A stretch of 47,210 bases of DNA, taken from contig CACBMH010000005.1 of the NCBI GenBank assembly GCA_902539825.1, forward strand, positions 1 through 47,210. Direction: 5' to 3'. This document shows, piece after piece, positions 16,677-27,795 of this stretch (within the stretch, counting starts at the first letter, position 1; every line of letters starts with the position of its first letter). A program made the position numbers and the translations under genes. Origin of the DNA: an uncultured Alphaproteobacteria bacterium (GTDB lineage Bacteria > Pseudomonadota > Alphaproteobacteria > HIMB59 > GCA-002718135). The notes under the pieces were generated by a model that saw only the letters and a list, made by a program, of their open reading frames with translations, did not search any database and had not been told where the DNA came from.

Positions 16677-19043
16677 ATGGCTACAAATACAATTCCCGTT
16701 CTTCCACTTAGAGACATAGTAGTATTTCCAAACATGGTAGCTCCACTATTTGTAGGTAGGGAGCAATCTGTAAATGCTCTCAACCATGTTATGACAGGTG
16801 ATAAAAAAATTTTTTTACTTTCTCAAAAAAATTCGAAAATTGATAATCCTAATCAAGAAAATCTCTATTCTATCGGAACTGTTGCCAAAGTTATTCAACT
16901 ATTAAAACTCCCAGATGGTACTCTTAAAGTATTAGTAGAAGGTGTACAAAGAGCAAAAGTAAACAAAATAAATTTTAATAAAGAATTTATAACTGCATCT
17001 ATTACTGAAATTGGTAATAAAGTTAAAAAAAATTCAAATATAAAAGCTTTGCAAAAACTTGTTATTGAACAATTTGTAGAATTTCAAAAAATTAACAAAA
17101 AAGTTTCATTAGATGTAATTAATAATACCAAAACTTTAAGTGATCCTAATAAAATTGTTGATATAATTGTGTCAAATATTTCAATACCTTTATCTCAAAA
17201 ACAAGAAATTTTAGAAATTACAAAAACTGAGGAAAGACTTAATAAAATATATGGGTATTTATTATCTGAAATAGACTCATTTCAAGTTGAGAAAAAAATA
17301 AAGGGTCGTGTAAAAAGACAAATGGAGAAAACGCAGAAAGAATATTATTTAAATGAACAAATGAAGGCAATTCAAAAAGAATTAGGAGAAAATGAAGATT
17401 TAGATGAAATCGCTGAACTTGAAAAGAAATTAAATCAATATAATCTTTCTAAAGAAGCTAATGATAAGTGTGTCTCAGAAATAAAAAAATTAAAGAATAT
17501 GAGTCCAATGTCAGCTGAGGCAACAGTAATTAGAAATTATTTAGATTGGGTAATGTCTATACCTTGGAATAATCCAGATCAAATATCCCAGGATATTAAA
17601 AAAGCATCAAAAATTCTAGAAAATGACCACTATGGATTAGACAAAGTTAAAGAGAGAATTCTTGAATATTTAGCTGTTCAAAAAAGAACTAATAAACTTA
17701 AGGGTCCTATACTGTGTTTAGTTGGGCCACCGGGTGTTGGTAAAACATCTCTTGGCAAATCAATTGCAAATTCCACTGGTAGAAGCTTTGTTAGGATGTC
17801 TCTAGGAGGTGTAAGGGATGAAGCTGAAATCAGAGGTCATAGAAAAACATATATCGGATCAATGCCTGGTAGATTTATTCAAGCAATGAAAAAATCTAAA
17901 TCATCTAATCCACTTATATTACTGGATGAAATCGATAAACTTGGTGCTGATTGGAGAGGTGATCCTTCTTCTGCACTTTTGGAAGTCCTTGATCCTGAGC
18001 AAAATAGCAAGTTTAATGACCATTATTTAGAGCTTGATTATGATCTTTCTGATGTAATGTTTGTATGTACAGCTAATACGCTTAACATACCACCAGCACT
18101 TCTTGATAGAATGGAGGTAATAAGGATACCTGGCTACACAGAAAAAGAAAAAAATCAAATAGCTAAAAGATACTTAGTTCCTAAACAAATTAAAAACCAC
18201 GGAATAAATAAATCCGAAATTTCATTTACGTCCAAAGTTTTAAATTCTATAATTAGAAATTATACTAAAGAAGCTGGAGTAAGAAATCTAGAAAAAGAAA
18301 TTTCTAAAGTATGCAGAAAGACTGTTAAAAAACTTGAAACAACCAGATTGAAAAAAATTAAACTAAATGACAAATCCTTACAGGATCTTTTAGGTATTGC
18401 AAAATTTAGATCTAGTGAAATTGAGAAAAAGAATTTGGTTGGTGTTACAAATGGTTTGGCTTGGACCGAAGTTGGCGGAGAAATTTTATCAATTGAGGTA
18501 ATTTTATCTATTGGAAAAGGAAAGTTAACTATAACAGGTAAATTAGGTGAAGTTATGAGAGAATCAATCCAAGCAGCCACTTCGTATGTAAAATCAAAAT
18601 CTTTAGGTTTAGGAATTAACCCAAAAGATTTTGAAAATTATGATATACATATTCATGTGCCAGAAGGAGCTACGCCAAAAGATGGTCCAAGTGCCGGTAT
18701 AGCAATTTTTAATTCATTAGTGTCCTCTTTAACAAACAACAAAATTAGAAGAGATGTTGCAATGACTGGTGAAATTACACTCAGGGGAAGAGTACTTCCA
18801 ATTGGTGGTTTAAAAGAAAAAATATACGCAGCAAGTAGAGCAGGTATAAAAAAAGTTCTCGTTCCTCAGGAAAATTATAGAGAAGTATCTGAGTTTGATA
18901 AAGATGTTATTAAGGGTATTAAAATAATTCCAGTATCAGATGCACTTTCAATTCTTGAACACACCCTAACTAAATCAATAATTCCTCTAAATTTGACCGA
19001 ATCTCAAATTAAAAATAGCCAAAACACTACAAGTACTCACTAA
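16677..19043 (+). CDS. lon: ATP-dependent protease La
   Basis: LPLRDIVVFPNMVAPLFVGRE; GPPGVGKTSLGKSIA; catalytic PKDGPSAGIAI; GEITLRGRVLPIGGLKEKIYAASRAG. Confidence 0.98.
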   Translation: MATNTIPVLPLRDIVVFPNMVAPLFVGREQSVNALNHVMTGDKKIFLLSQKNSKIDNPNQENLYSIGTVAKVIQLLKLPDGTLKVLVEGVQRAKVNKINFNKEFITASITEIGNKVKKNSNIKALQKLVIEQFVEFQKINKKVSLDVINNTKTLSDPNKIVDIIVSNISIPLSQKQEILEITKTEERLNKIYGYLLSEIDSFQVEKKIKGRVKRQMEKTQKEYYLNEQMKAIQKELGENEDLDEIAELEKKLNQYNLSKEANDKCVSEIKKLKNMSPMSAEATVIRNYLDWVMSIPWNNPDQISQDIKKASKILENDHYGLDKVKERILEYLAVQKRTNKLKGPILCLVGPPGVGKTSLGKSIANSTGRSFVRMSLGGVRDEAEIRGHRKTYIGSMPGRFIQAMKKSKSSNPLILLDEIDKLGADWRGDPSSALLEVLDPEQNSKFNDHYLELDYDLSDVMFVCTANTLNIPPALLDRMEVIRIPGYTEKEKNQIAKRYLVPKQIKNHGINKSEISFTSKVLNSIIRNYTKEAGVRNLEKEISKVCRKTVKKLETTRLKKIKLNDKSLQDLLGIAKFRSSEIEKKNLVGVTNGLAWTEVGGEILSIEVILSIGKGKLTITGKLGEVMRESIQAATSYVKSKSLGLGINPKDFENYDIHIHVPEGATPKDGPSAGIAIFNSLVSSLTNNKIRRDVAMTGEITLRGRVLPIGGLKEKIYAASRAGIKKVLVPQENYREVSEFDKDVIKGIKIIPVSDALSILEHTLTKSIIPLNLTESQIKNSQNTTSTH

Positions 19044-19089
19044 TATCAAATAGTTAATAATTAAGCATTTAAGCCAATTAATTGATAAA

Positions 19090-19115
19090 TTCCCATATTT
19101 CTGGGAAAATTTTTA
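19090..19115 (+). terminator. Terminator downstream of lon
   Basis: TTCCCA-TATTTC-TGGGAA followed by AATTTTTAT. Confidence 0.65.
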
Positions 19116-19123
19116 TAATAATG

Positions 19124-19152
19124 TTGACTTGTTTGGAAAACAGATAATTATT
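19124..19152 (+). promoter_or_regulatory. Putative sigma70-type promoter for HU gene
   Basis: TTGACT (19124-19129), 17-nt spacer, ATTATT -10-like; then SD AAAGGAG before the start codon. Confidence 0.45.
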
Positions 19153-19179
19153 GTTCAAATTTATTAAAGGAGATTAAAA

Positions 19180-19455
19180 GTGAACAAAAATGATCTTATC
19201 GCATCTGTAGCATCTTCAGCAGGACTATCGAAATCTGACGCAACTAGAGCAATTGAGAGCTTTCTAGACGCAATTACTAATGCTTTAAAAAGAGATGAAA
19301 AGGTTAGTATCGTAGGGTTTGGCAACTTTAGTGTAAGTCATAGAAAAGCTACTACTGGCAGAAATCCTAGAACAGGTGAATCAATTCAAATACCAGCGTC
19401 TAAAAGACCTAAATTTACTGTAGGAAAAGCATTAAAAGACTCAGTAAATATTTAA
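19180..19455 (+). CDS. hupB: HU family DNA-binding protein
   Basis: MNKNDLIASVASSAGLSKSDATRAIESFLDAITNALKRDEKVSIVGFGNFSVSHRKATTGRNPRTGESIQIPASKRPKFTVGKALKDSVN; GTG start. Confidence 0.97.
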   Translation: MNKNDLIASVASSAGLSKSDATRAIESFLDAITNALKRDEKVSIVGFGNFSVSHRKATTGRNPRTGESIQIPASKRPKFTVGKALKDSVNI

Positions 19456-19473
19456 TTATTTTTTTTCTTGCAC

Positions 19474-19503
19474 CGGCTGTTAAATAATTTAACAGCCGTT
19501 TTT
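19474..19503 (+). terminator. Rho-independent terminator of HU gene
   Basis: CGGCTGTTAAAT...ATTTAACAGCCG hairpin followed by TTTTT. Confidence 0.9.
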
Positions 19504-19507
19504 ATTT

Positions 19508-19583
19508 GGGTGTTTAGCTCAGTTGGTAGAGCATCTCGTTTACACCGAGAGGGTCGGGAGTTCAAGTCTCTCAACACCCACCA
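19508..19583 (+). tRNA. tRNA-Val (TAC), CCA encoded
   Basis: GGGTGTT acceptor with AACACCC; anticodon TAC in GTTTACACC; ACCA end. Confidence 0.97.
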
Positions 19584-19586
19584 TGC

Positions 19587-19663
19587 GCGGGAGTAGTTCA
19601 GCTGGTTAGAACGCTGCCCTGTCACGGCAGAGGCCGCGGGTTCGAATCCCGTCTCTCGCGCCA
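19587..19663 (+). tRNA. tRNA-Asp (GTC), CCA encoded
   Basis: GCGGGAG/CTCTCGC acceptor, anticodon GTC in CCTGTCACG, T-arm GGTTCGAATCC, GCCA end. Confidence 0.97.
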
Positions 19664-19762
19664 CTTATTTCAGTGTTTTTTGTGTATTAAAGTCGCAACG
19701 AGACACGTTGTTATTGTTGAATAAATCGTTAAATACATTACTAATTTAATTGTGAGATTATA

Positions 19763-20128
19763 GTGTCAGAGTTTCTATTTGAATATTTACCAATATTAAT
19801 TTTTATTTTCATAGCTTTGGCATTGGCTGTTGGAATGACTTTATTATCTTTTGTAGTTGGAGACTCTCAGCCAGATCAAGAAAAATTGTCTGCTTATGAG
19901 TGTGGATTTGAGGCTTTTGATGATGCTCGTGGAAGATTTGATGTAAGATTTTATTTAGTTGCAATCTTATTTATTATCTTTGATTTAGAAGTTGCCTTCT
20001 TGTTTCCGTGGGCAATAACACTTGGTAAAATTGGATTGTTTGGTTTTTGGTCAATGATGATTTTCCTGACTGTCTTAACTATTGGTTTTATTTATGAATG
20101 GAAAAAAGGTGCTTTAGAATGGGAATAG
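19763..20128 (+). CDS. nuoA: NADH-quinone oxidoreductase subunit A
   Basis: [43 protein letters not shown] start. Confidence 0.97.
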   Translation: MSEFLFEYLPILIFIFIALALAVGMTLLSFVVGDSQPDQEKLSAYECGFEAFDDARGRFDVRFYLVAILFIIFDLEVAFLFPWAITLGKIGLFGFWSMMIFLTVLTIGFIYEWKKGALEWE

Positions 20129-20631
20129 ATGAAGCAAAAAAAATTGTTGATGATACTCTAAACACAGAATTATCCTCTAAGGGTTTCTTAGTTGCTAGCT
20201 ATGATAAAATTCTTACCTGGGCTAGAACTGGTTCCTTATGGCCTATGACATTCGGATTGGCATGTTGTGGAGTAGAAATGATACATTCTTATATGGCAAG
20301 ATATGATCTAGATCGTTATGGAGTTATACCAAGAGGTAGTCCTAGACAATCTGATGTAATGATTGTTGCTGGAACACTAACAAATAAAATGGCACCGGCT
20401 TTAAGAAAAGTTTATGATCAAATGCCTGAACCTCGTTGGGTAATATCAATGGGTTCATGTGCAAATGGTGGTGGATATTATCACTACTCGTATTCAGTAG
20501 TTAGAGGGTGTGATAGGATAGTTCCCGTTGATGTTTACGTACCAGGATGCCCCCCAACAGCAGAAGCATTAGTTTACGGTATATTGCAATTACAGAAAAA
20601 AATTAGAAGAGAAAATAAATTTAAAAGATAA
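20119..20631 (+). CDS. nuoB: NADH-quinone oxidoreductase subunit B
   Basis: [67 protein letters not shown] 20119 (MGIDEAKK) preferred over tracked 20098. Confidence 0.97.
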   Translation: MGIDEAKKIVDDTLNTELSSKGFLVASYDKILTWARTGSLWPMTFGLACCGVEMIHSYMARYDLDRYGVIPRGSPRQSDVMIVAGTLTNKMAPALRKVYDQMPEPRWVISMGSCANGGGYYHYSYSVVRGCDRIVPVDVYVPGCPPTAEALVYGILQLQKKIRRENKFKR

Positions 20632-20637
20632 TTTTAT

Positions 20638-21219
20638 ATGATTAAATTTCTTACTAAAATAGATGGCATAAATAATGTTTTAGAGAATAATAATTTGTTA
20701 GAAATAGAATTTGAAAAAAATAATATTATAAAAATTTTTAACGAATTAAGAGATAATACTGAGCTTAATTTCAATCAATTATTAGATATTACAGCTGTAG
20801 ACTATCCCTCAAGAGAATTTAGATTTGATTTGATTTATATTTTGCAAAGTTTAACAAAAAATAAAAAAATTATTCTTAAAACTTTTATTAAAGAAAATGA
20901 AAACATAGAATCAATAACAAATATTCACAAATCTGCGGACTGGTATGAAAGAGAATGTTATGATTTATTTGGAATAGAATTTATTAACCATCCTGATTTA
21001 AGAAGGATAATGACGGATTACAATTTTGAAGGTTATCCGTTGCGCAAAGATTTTCCTTTAACAGGACATACAGAAGTTCGCTACGATGACCTTGAAAAAA
21101 AAGTAATATATGAGCCTGTTAAGTTAACTCAAGAATTTAGAAATTTCGATAGTGAATCTCCTTGGGAAGGAATGGAAAACAAACTTTTTGGTGATGAGAA
21201 ATCTACTGGTGAAAATTAA
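20638..21219 (+). CDS. nuoC: NADH-quinone oxidoreductase subunit C
   Basis: ADWYERECYDLFGIEFINHPDLRRIMTDYNFEGYPLRKDFPLTGHTEVRYD. Confidence 0.97.
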   Translation: MIKFLTKIDGINNVLENNNLLEIEFEKNNIIKIFNELRDNTELNFNQLLDITAVDYPSREFRFDLIYILQSLTKNKKIILKTFIKENENIESITNIHKSADWYERECYDLFGIEFINHPDLRRIMTDYNFEGYPLRKDFPLTGHTEVRYDDLEKKVIYEPVKLTQEFRNFDSESPWEGMENKLFGDEKSTGEN

Positions 21220-22398
21220 ATGAAAGAAGTAGAGCTTAATACAACTACAATTAACTTTGGCCCTCAACATCCAGCTGCACATGGTGTTTTACGTTTAGTA
21301 GTTGAACTGGAAGGTGAGGTAGTTCAAAGAGCAGAACCACACATCGGATTGTTACATAGGGGGACAGAAAAATTAATTGAATATAAAACTTATCTTCAGG
21401 CTGTCCCTTATTTTGATAGACTTGATTATGTTTCACCAATGTGTCAAGAACATGCTTTTGCATTAGCAACTGAAAATCTTCTAGGTATCACTGTTCCTGA
21501 AAGAGCTAAATATATTCGTGTTATTTTTGCCGAAATTACTAGAATACTAAATCATTTATTAAATATACCTGCCTATGCTGCTGACATTGGCGCAGTGACA
21601 CCTTTTTTATGGTGTTTTGAAGAAAGGGAAAAGCTTTTGGAGTTTCATGAAGCAGTATCTGGGGCAAGATTTCATGCAGCCTATTTTAGACCTGGCGGCG
21701 TTCATCAGGATATGCCAGAAGGAATGGAAGAAAAATTATTTGACCATTTTAAAACTCTTCCAAAATTTATTGATGATCTTGAAAGCTTGCTTACTAATAA
21801 CAGAATTTTAAGACAAAGATCAGTTGATATAGGGATAATTTCAAAGTCCGAAGCAATTGAATGGGGGTGTTCTGGTCCTGTATTAAGAAGTGCAGGTGTA
21901 GCATGGGATTTAAGAAGATCTCAACCTTATGACGCCTATGATCAAGTTGATTTTGAAGTTCCTGTTGGAAAAAAGGGTGATTGTTTTGATCGATATTTGG
22001 TTCGCATAGAGGAAATGAGACAAAGCATTAGTATTATTAACCAATGTTTAAATAAAATCAAACCAGGTCCAATATCAATTGAGGATAATAAAATTACACC
22101 TCCTAAAAGAAATCAAATGAAAAAATCAATGGAAGCTTTAATTCATCATTTTAAACTTTTCACTGAAGGTTACCGTGTTCCCGCTGGTCAAGTTTATAGT
22201 GCAGTAGAAGCTCCAAAGGGTGAATTTGGTGTTTACCTTGTTTCTGATGGATCTAGTAAACCATATAGGTGTAAAATAAGAGCACCAGGTTTTGCACACC
22301 TTCAAACATTGGATCATTTATCTAAAGGCCACTTAATGGCTGACATAGCCGCTATACTAGGTAGCTTAGATATTGTTTTTGGAGAGATAGATAGATAA
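21220..22398 (+). CDS. nuoD: NADH-quinone oxidoreductase subunit D
   Basis: [50 protein letters not shown]. Confidence 0.98.
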   Translation: MKEVELNTTTINFGPQHPAAHGVLRLVVELEGEVVQRAEPHIGLLHRGTEKLIEYKTYLQAVPYFDRLDYVSPMCQEHAFALATENLLGITVPERAKYIRVIFAEITRILNHLLNIPAYAADIGAVTPFLWCFEEREKLLEFHEAVSGARFHAAYFRPGGVHQDMPEGMEEKLFDHFKTLPKFIDDLESLLTNNRILRQRSVDIGIISKSEAIEWGCSGPVLRSAGVAWDLRRSQPYDAYDQVDFEVPVGKKGDCFDRYLVRIEEMRQSISIINQCLNKIKPGPISIEDNKITPPKRNQMKKSMEALIHHFKLFTEGYRVPAGQVYSAVEAPKGEFGVYLVSDGSSKPYRCKIRAPGFAHLQTLDHLSKGHLMADIAAILGSLDIVFGEIDR

Positions 22399-22997
22399 TG
22401 CATCATCCTGGTACAAATAATAAAGTATATAAAAAAATTAATGATAATTTTGAATGGTCATCAGAAAATTTTAAAAAAATTTCTGAAATAATAAAAAAAT
22501 ATCCATCAAACCGTATTCAAAGCGCAGTTATTCCTTTACTTGATTTAGCACAAAGACAAAATAATGGATGGCTAAGTAAAAACTCAATGGAAAAAGTAGC
22601 TGAAACTCTAAGTATGTCTTATATAAGAGTGTTGGAAGTTGCCACTTTTTATTCGATGTTTAATTTAGAACCTATTGGTAAAAATTTTGTACAAATTTGT
22701 AGAACGACACCTTGTTGGTTAAGAGGGAGTGATAAACTGTCTAAAGTTGCGCAAGAAGTTTGCGAAACTAATATTGGCGAGACAAGTAATGATGAAATAT
22801 TTACAGTTGTTGAAGTTGAATGCTTAGGTGCATGTTGCAATGCTCCTATGGTCCAGATTAATGATGATTATTATGAAGATTTAGATGAAGAGAGTTTTAA
22901 AAAAATACTTCAAGATTTAAAAGATAATAAATCAATAAAAGTAGGTTCACAAATTGGTAGAAAATCATCACAACCTGAAAGAAAATTTGATGCTTAA
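22398..22997 (+). CDS. nuoE: NADH-quinone oxidoreductase subunit E
   Basis: [12 protein letters not shown]...[23 protein letters not shown] 2Fe-2S thioredoxin-like. Confidence 0.97.
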   Translation: MHHPGTNNKVYKKINDNFEWSSENFKKISEIIKKYPSNRIQSAVIPLLDLAQRQNNGWLSKNSMEKVAETLSMSYIRVLEVATFYSMFNLEPIGKNFVQICRTTPCWLRGSDKLSKVAQEVCETNIGETSNDEIFTVVEVECLGACCNAPMVQINDDYYEDLDEESFKKILQDLKDNKSIKVGSQIGRKSSQPERKFDA

Positions 22998-24264
22998 GGA
23001 AAAAGATAAAATTTTTAAAAATTTATACGGTTTTGAAGACTGGAAATTAGAAGGTGCCAAAAAAAGAGGTATTTGGTCAAATACTAAAGAACTTATTAAA
23101 ATGGGTAGCGAAAAAATTGTTGAGGAAATTAAAAATAGTCAATTAAGAGGAAGGGGAGGAGCAGGTTTCCCTGCGGGACTTAAGTGGTCATTTATGCCAA
23201 AAGACTCTGGAAAAGATCATTACCTAGTTGTTAATGCAGATGAGTCAGAGCCAGGTACATGTAAAGATCGAGAGATTATGAGAAACGACCCACATCTTCT
23301 TTTAGAAGGTTGTTTAGTTGCTGCCTTTGCTATGCATGCACATACTTGTTATATTTATATAAGGGGTGAATATTACTCTGAATCTTCTAATTTACAAAAA
23401 GCAATAGATGAAGCCTACGCAAATAATTTAATTGGTAAAAATGCATGTGGTACAGGGTGGGATTTAGATATTTATCTTCACAGAGGAGCAGGAGCATATA
23501 TTTGTGGTGAAGAAACTGCTTTACTTGAAAGTTTAGAGGGTAAAAAAGGCCAACCTCGATTAAAACCTCCGTTTCCCGCTGGCGCAGGTTTATATGGATG
23601 TCCAACAACAGTTACAAATGTTGAAACAGTTGCCGTTTCACCAACAATTTTAAGACGTGGTTCAAAATGGTTCGCTGATTTAGGAAGTGCCAACAATACA
23701 GGTACAAAAATTTTTAGTATTTCAGGACACGTTAATAACCCATGCAATGTAGAAGAGGAAATGGGGATACCATTAAAAGAACTGATTGAAAAACATGCAG
23801 GTGGTGTAATTGGAGGTTGGGAAAATTTATTAGCTGTGATTCCAGGAGGTGCAAGTGTGCCTTTATTGCCTAAGTCTATTTGCGATACAGTTAAAATGGA
23901 TTTTGATAGCCTAAAAGAAGTTCAAAGTGGATTAGGAACTGCTGCTGTTATTGTAATGAATAAATCAACAGATATTGTTGAAGCAATAGCTAGATTATCA
24001 CATTTTTACAAACATGAAAGCTGCGGTCAATGTACACCTTGCAGAGAAGGTACTGGATGGATGTACAGAATGATGGAAAAAATGGTTCATGGAAATGTTG
24101 AACATCAAGATATTGATAAAATTTTAGATGTGACTAAGCAAATTGAAGGTCATACTATTTGTGCCTTAGGTGATGCTGCTGCTTGGCCTATTCAAGGTTT
24201 GTTTAGACACTTTAGACCTGAAATTGAAAAAAGAATTCAAGAAAGAAATAGAAGAGTAGCCTAG
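22990..24264 (+). CDS. nuoF: NADH-quinone oxidoreductase subunit F
   Basis: [63 protein letters not shown]. Start [14 protein letters not shown] at 22990 preferred over tracked 22954. Confidence 0.97.
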   Translation: MLKEKDKIFKNLYGFEDWKLEGAKKRGIWSNTKELIKMGSEKIVEEIKNSQLRGRGGAGFPAGLKWSFMPKDSGKDHYLVVNADESEPGTCKDREIMRNDPHLLLEGCLVAAFAMHAHTCYIYIRGEYYSESSNLQKAIDEAYANNLIGKNACGTGWDLDIYLHRGAGAYICGEETALLESLEGKKGQPRLKPPFPAGAGLYGCPTTVTNVETVAVSPTILRRGSKWFADLGSANNTGTKIFSISGHVNNPCNVEEEMGIPLKELIEKHAGGVIGGWENLLAVIPGGASVPLLPKSICDTVKMDFDSLKEVQSGLGTAAVIVMNKSTDIVEAIARLSHFYKHESCGQCTPCREGTGWMYRMMEKMVHGNVEHQDIDKILDVTKQIEGHTICALGDAAAWPIQGLFRHFRPEIEKRIQERNRRVA

Positions 24265-26303
24265 TGCCAAAGATAACAATTGATAATAAAGAATACGAAT
24301 TTGAAAACGGCATGACAGTAATGCAAGCTTGTGAACTAGCAGGAACTGAAATTCCAAGATTTTGTTATCATGAAAAACTCTCAATAGCAGGAAACTGTAG
24401 AATGTGTTTAGTAGAAATGGAAAAAGCTCCAAAACCTATTGCATCATGTGCCATGCCAGCTGCAGATGGAATGGTTATAAAAACAAAAACAGAAACAGTT
24501 AAAAAAGCTCGAAAAGGTGTAATGGAGTTTCTTCTCATTAATCATCCATTGGATTGCCCTATTTGTGATCAAGGAGGAGAATGTGATCTTCAAGATCAAG
24601 CGATGTATTATGGTTTTGATAAAACTAGATATGAAGAAAACAAAAGAGCAGTTCAAAATAAAAATATGGGACCACTTGTCAAAACAATTATGACAAGATG
24701 TATACATTGTACAAGATGTGTAAGGTTTTCTACAGAAGTTGCTGGTGTTGATGATATAGGATTACTTGGCAGAGGTGAAAATGCTGAGATCACAACATAC
24801 TTAGAAAAAACTATTGAGTCAGAATTATCTGGAAATGTAATTGATTTATGCCCCGTAGGTGCTTTAACAAGTAAACCATATGCATTTAAATCTAGACCAT
24901 GGGAGCTAACCAAGACAGAAACATTTGATGTGTTCGATGGTATAGGTTCAAGTATAAGGATTGATACAAGAGGAAAAAAGGTTTTAAGAGCTCTTCCCAG
25001 AATAAACGAAGAAACCAATGAAGAATGGATAAGTGATAAATCTAGATTTGCAGTTGATGGCCTTTCAAGTCAACGATTGGATAGTGTTTATTCTAAATCA
25101 AATAAAAAACTCCAAAAATCTTCATGGGATGATGCATTTGAATTAATAAAAAAGGAAATTACAAAAAGAGGTAAAGAAAATACGGTATTCCTATCTGGTA
25201 AGTTTACCGATATTGAAACTTTATATTCCGCACAAAAATTTAGCAATTCACTAAAATCAAAAAATTATGATTGCAGATTTGATAATACACAAATTATCGA
25301 TAATTCATCTTCAAGTTATAAATTTAATTCAACAATTCAAGAAATTGAAAAGGCTGATGCTATTCTTTTAATCGGATCAAACCCTAGATGGGAAGCGGCG
25401 GTACTAAACGCTAGAATTAGAAAGGCATATATTGAAAATAACTGCAAAATTGGTCTTATAGGTCCTAAATTAGATCTTACTTACGATTATCATCATTTAT
25501 CTGATTCTTTAGATTACCTTAATAAATTATCTAATAATAAATCTGTATTCAATAAAGTTTTAAAATCTGCAAAAAACCCACTTATAATACTAGGTACTTC
25601 AGCAATAAATAATGATCATGGAAAAAAAATATTAGAAACTGCAGGATTAATTGCGAAAAAAATTCAAAAAAATAAAAATACAAATCCATTAAATATTCTT
25701 AACCAAGATATTTCTAGAGTAGGTGCATTAGATTTGAAATTTTATAATAAAAAATTTGATAATGATTACAATAAACAATTAAAAAAACATATTGATAAAA
25801 CAAAGCCTGTAGTTTTCTTAATGGGTTTAGATGAGATAAATTTTTCAACTTTTGAAAATGCTTTTGTTGTTTATCTTGGTCATCATGGAGATGTTTCAGC
25901 ATCTATAGCTGATATAATTTTACCAACCCCTGCATATACTGAGAAAAGTTCTACTTATATGAATATAGAAGGTAGAGTTATTCAAACAACTAAGTGTCAT
26001 AATCCAATAGGTGAAGCAAAAGAGGAGTGGAAAATTTTTAGAGTTTTAAGTGAATTATTTGAAAAAAATTTAAATTTTAATAATCTTGGGGAGCTCCGAA
26101 ATGAGCTTACAAGTACCTATGGTCAATTTGCTCTCTTAAATGAAGTTAATTCTATTGGCGAAATAACTTTTGCTAAAAATAATAAAATTGAGAATATTAA
26201 AATTAAATATAACATTGAAAATTTTTATATGAATGATTCTATTTCTAGATCTTCTGAAACAATGGCAAAATGTACTAAAGATATTTTAAATAAGGCAGCA
26301 TAA
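24264..26303 (+). CDS. nuoG: NADH-quinone oxidoreductase subunit G
   Basis: CYHEKLSIAGNCRMCLVE, DCPICDQGGECDLQDQ, RCIHCTRCVRF; GTG start with 1-nt overlap to nuoF. Confidence 0.97.
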   Translation: MPKITIDNKEYEFENGMTVMQACELAGTEIPRFCYHEKLSIAGNCRMCLVEMEKAPKPIASCAMPAADGMVIKTKTETVKKARKGVMEFLLINHPLDCPICDQGGECDLQDQAMYYGFDKTRYEENKRAVQNKNMGPLVKTIMTRCIHCTRCVRFSTEVAGVDDIGLLGRGENAEITTYLEKTIESELSGNVIDLCPVGALTSKPYAFKSRPWELTKTETFDVFDGIGSSIRIDTRGKKVLRALPRINEETNEEWISDKSRFAVDGLSSQRLDSVYSKSNKKLQKSSWDDAFELIKKEITKRGKENTVFLSGKFTDIETLYSAQKFSNSLKSKNYDCRFDNTQIIDNSSSSYKFNSTIQEIEKADAILLIGSNPRWEAAVLNARIRKAYIENNCKIGLIGPKLDLTYDYHHLSDSLDYLNKLSNNKSVFNKVLKSAKNPLIILGTSAINNDHGKKILETAGLIAKKIQKNKNTNPLNILNQDISRVGALDLKFYNKKFDNDYNKQLKKHIDKTKPVVFLMGLDEINFSTFENAFVVYLGHHGDVSASIADIILPTPAYTEKSSTYMNIEGRVIQTTKCHNPIGEAKEEWKIFRVLSELFEKNLNFNNLGELRNELTSTYGQFALLNEVNSIGEITFAKNNKIENIKIKYNIENFYMNDSISRSSETMAKCTKDILNKAA

Positions 26304-26310
26304 TAATTAG

Positions 26311-27312
26311 ATGACTTATGATATATTAATTACAGGGTTAATAATCATTGCCCAAATACTTGCTGTTGTTGTGCCAGTTTTAATATCTGTAGCTTTTTTA
26401 GTTTATGCTGAAAGAAAAGTTTTAGCATTAATTCAATTAAGAAGAGGTCCAAATATAGTAGGGCCTTTTGGTATATTACAAAGCTTTGCTGATGCATTAA
26501 AACTTATTACTAAAGAAAATATTATACCTAGTGGATCAAATAAAATTGTTTTTATTTTAGCACCCATTATAACAATGGTACTTAGCTTAGCAGGTTGGGC
26601 AGTAATACCTTTTGCTCCAGGATGGGTAGTCTCTGATATTAACGTAGGTATCATGTATCTGTTTGCAGTATCATCTCTTGGAGTATACGGAATAATAATG
26701 GCTGGATGGGCTAGTAACTCTCAATATCCTTTTCTAGGAGCATTAAGATCAGCTGCTCAAATGGTTTCATATGAAGTATCTATTGGATTTGTAATAATTA
26801 CAGTATTATTATGTGTAGGTTCTTTAAATTTATCAAAGATAGTTTTAGCTCAGCAGACCGTATGGTTTGCAATTCCATTATTACCTATGTTCATTATTTT
26901 TTTTATTTCTGCGTTAGCTGAAACAAATAGATTACCTTTTGATCTTCCTGAAGATGAATCAACACTTGTTGCAGGATTTTTTACTGAATATTCATCTGCT
27001 TCATTTGTATTATTTTTTTTAGGTGAATACGCCAGTATGATTTTAATGTCTTCTATGACTGTCATTCTTTTTTTAGGCGGATGGCTTCCTCCATTTGATG
27101 TATACCCATTAAATGTTGTTCCTGGAGTAATCTGGTTTACTGTGAAAGTAATATTTATATTATTTTTATTTATTTGGGTTAGAGGAACTTTCCCAAGATA
27201 TAGATATGATCAGTTAATGAGACTTGGTTGGAAAGTTTTTCTACCGTTTTCTTTGTTTTGGGTTGTGGCAACTTCTGGTTTTTTAGTATATTTTGACATG
27301 CTGCCAAATTAA
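26311..27312 (+). CDS. nuoH: NADH-quinone oxidoreductase subunit H
   Basis: [70 protein letters not shown]. Confidence 0.98.
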   Translation: MTYDILITGLIIIAQILAVVVPVLISVAFLVYAERKVLALIQLRRGPNIVGPFGILQSFADALKLITKENIIPSGSNKIVFILAPIITMVLSLAGWAVIPFAPGWVVSDINVGIMYLFAVSSLGVYGIIMAGWASNSQYPFLGALRSAAQMVSYEVSIGFVIITVLLCVGSLNLSKIVLAQQTVWFAIPLLPMFIIFFISALAETNRLPFDLPEDESTLVAGFFTEYSSASFVLFFLGEYASMILMSSMTVILFLGGWLPPFDVYPLNVVPGVIWFTVKVIFILFLFIWVRGTFPRYRYDQLMRLGWKVFLPFSLFWVVATSGFLVYFDMLPN

Positions 27313-27313
27313 T

Positions 27314-27793
27314 ATGTATAAATTAATTAAATCTTTTACTTTATTTGAATTATTTCAAGGACTATTTTTAACTTTCAAATATATATTTAAATCTAAAGTT
27401 ACAATAAATTATCCTCATGAAAAAGGTCCATTAAGCCCACGTTTTAGAGGCGAGCATGCTTTGAGAAGATATCCAAGTGGGGAAGAGAGATGTATCGCAT
27501 GTAAACTTTGTGAAGCAGTATGTCCTGCTCAGGCAATTACAATTGAAGCAGAGCCAAGAGAGGATGGAAGCAGAAGAACAACAAGATATGATATAGATAT
27601 GACTAAATGTATTTACTGTGGATTATGTCAAGAATCTTGCCCAGTTGATGCGATAGTCGAAGGACCAAATTTTGAATTTGCCACTGAAACGAGAGAAGAA
27701 TTAATTTATAATAAAGATAAACTTTTAGAAAATGGAGATAGATGGGAGCAAGAAATTGCTCAAAATATTCATCTCGATAGAAAATATAGATAA
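27314..27793 (+). CDS. nuoI: NADH-quinone oxidoreductase subunit I
   Basis: Two 4Fe-4S clusters [16 protein letters not shown] and [16 protein letters not shown]; start MYKLIKSF at 27314 preferred over tracked 27293. Confidence 0.97.
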   Translation: MYKLIKSFTLFELFQGLFLTFKYIFKSKVTINYPHEKGPLSPRFRGEHALRRYPSGEERCIACKLCEAVCPAQAITIEAEPREDGSRRTTRYDIDMTKCIYCGLCQESCPVDAIVEGPNFEFATETREELIYNKDKLLENGDRWEQEIAQNIHLDRKYR

Positions 27794-27795
27794 TA

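Noticed and set aside
19452-19664. 70-aa minus-strand ORF (MARETGFEPAASAVTGQRSNQLNYSRAWWVLRDLNSRPSRCKRDALPTELN...)
   Set aside because: Antisense translation of the tRNA-Val and tRNA-Asp genes; this is a well-known spurious ORF type, not a protein.
22954-22989. N-terminal extension of nuoF from 22954
   Set aside because: It overlaps the nuoE C-terminus; the [14 protein letters not shown] start at 22990 is the typical NuoF N-terminus.
23387-23747. Minus-strand ORFs of 73 and 89 aa inside nuoF, and similar antisense ORFs in nuoG, nuoH, nuoK, lon, clpX, dnaE and lolC
   Set aside because: All lie antisense to strong core CDSs, overlap each other and have no recognisable family features; expected shadow ORFs.
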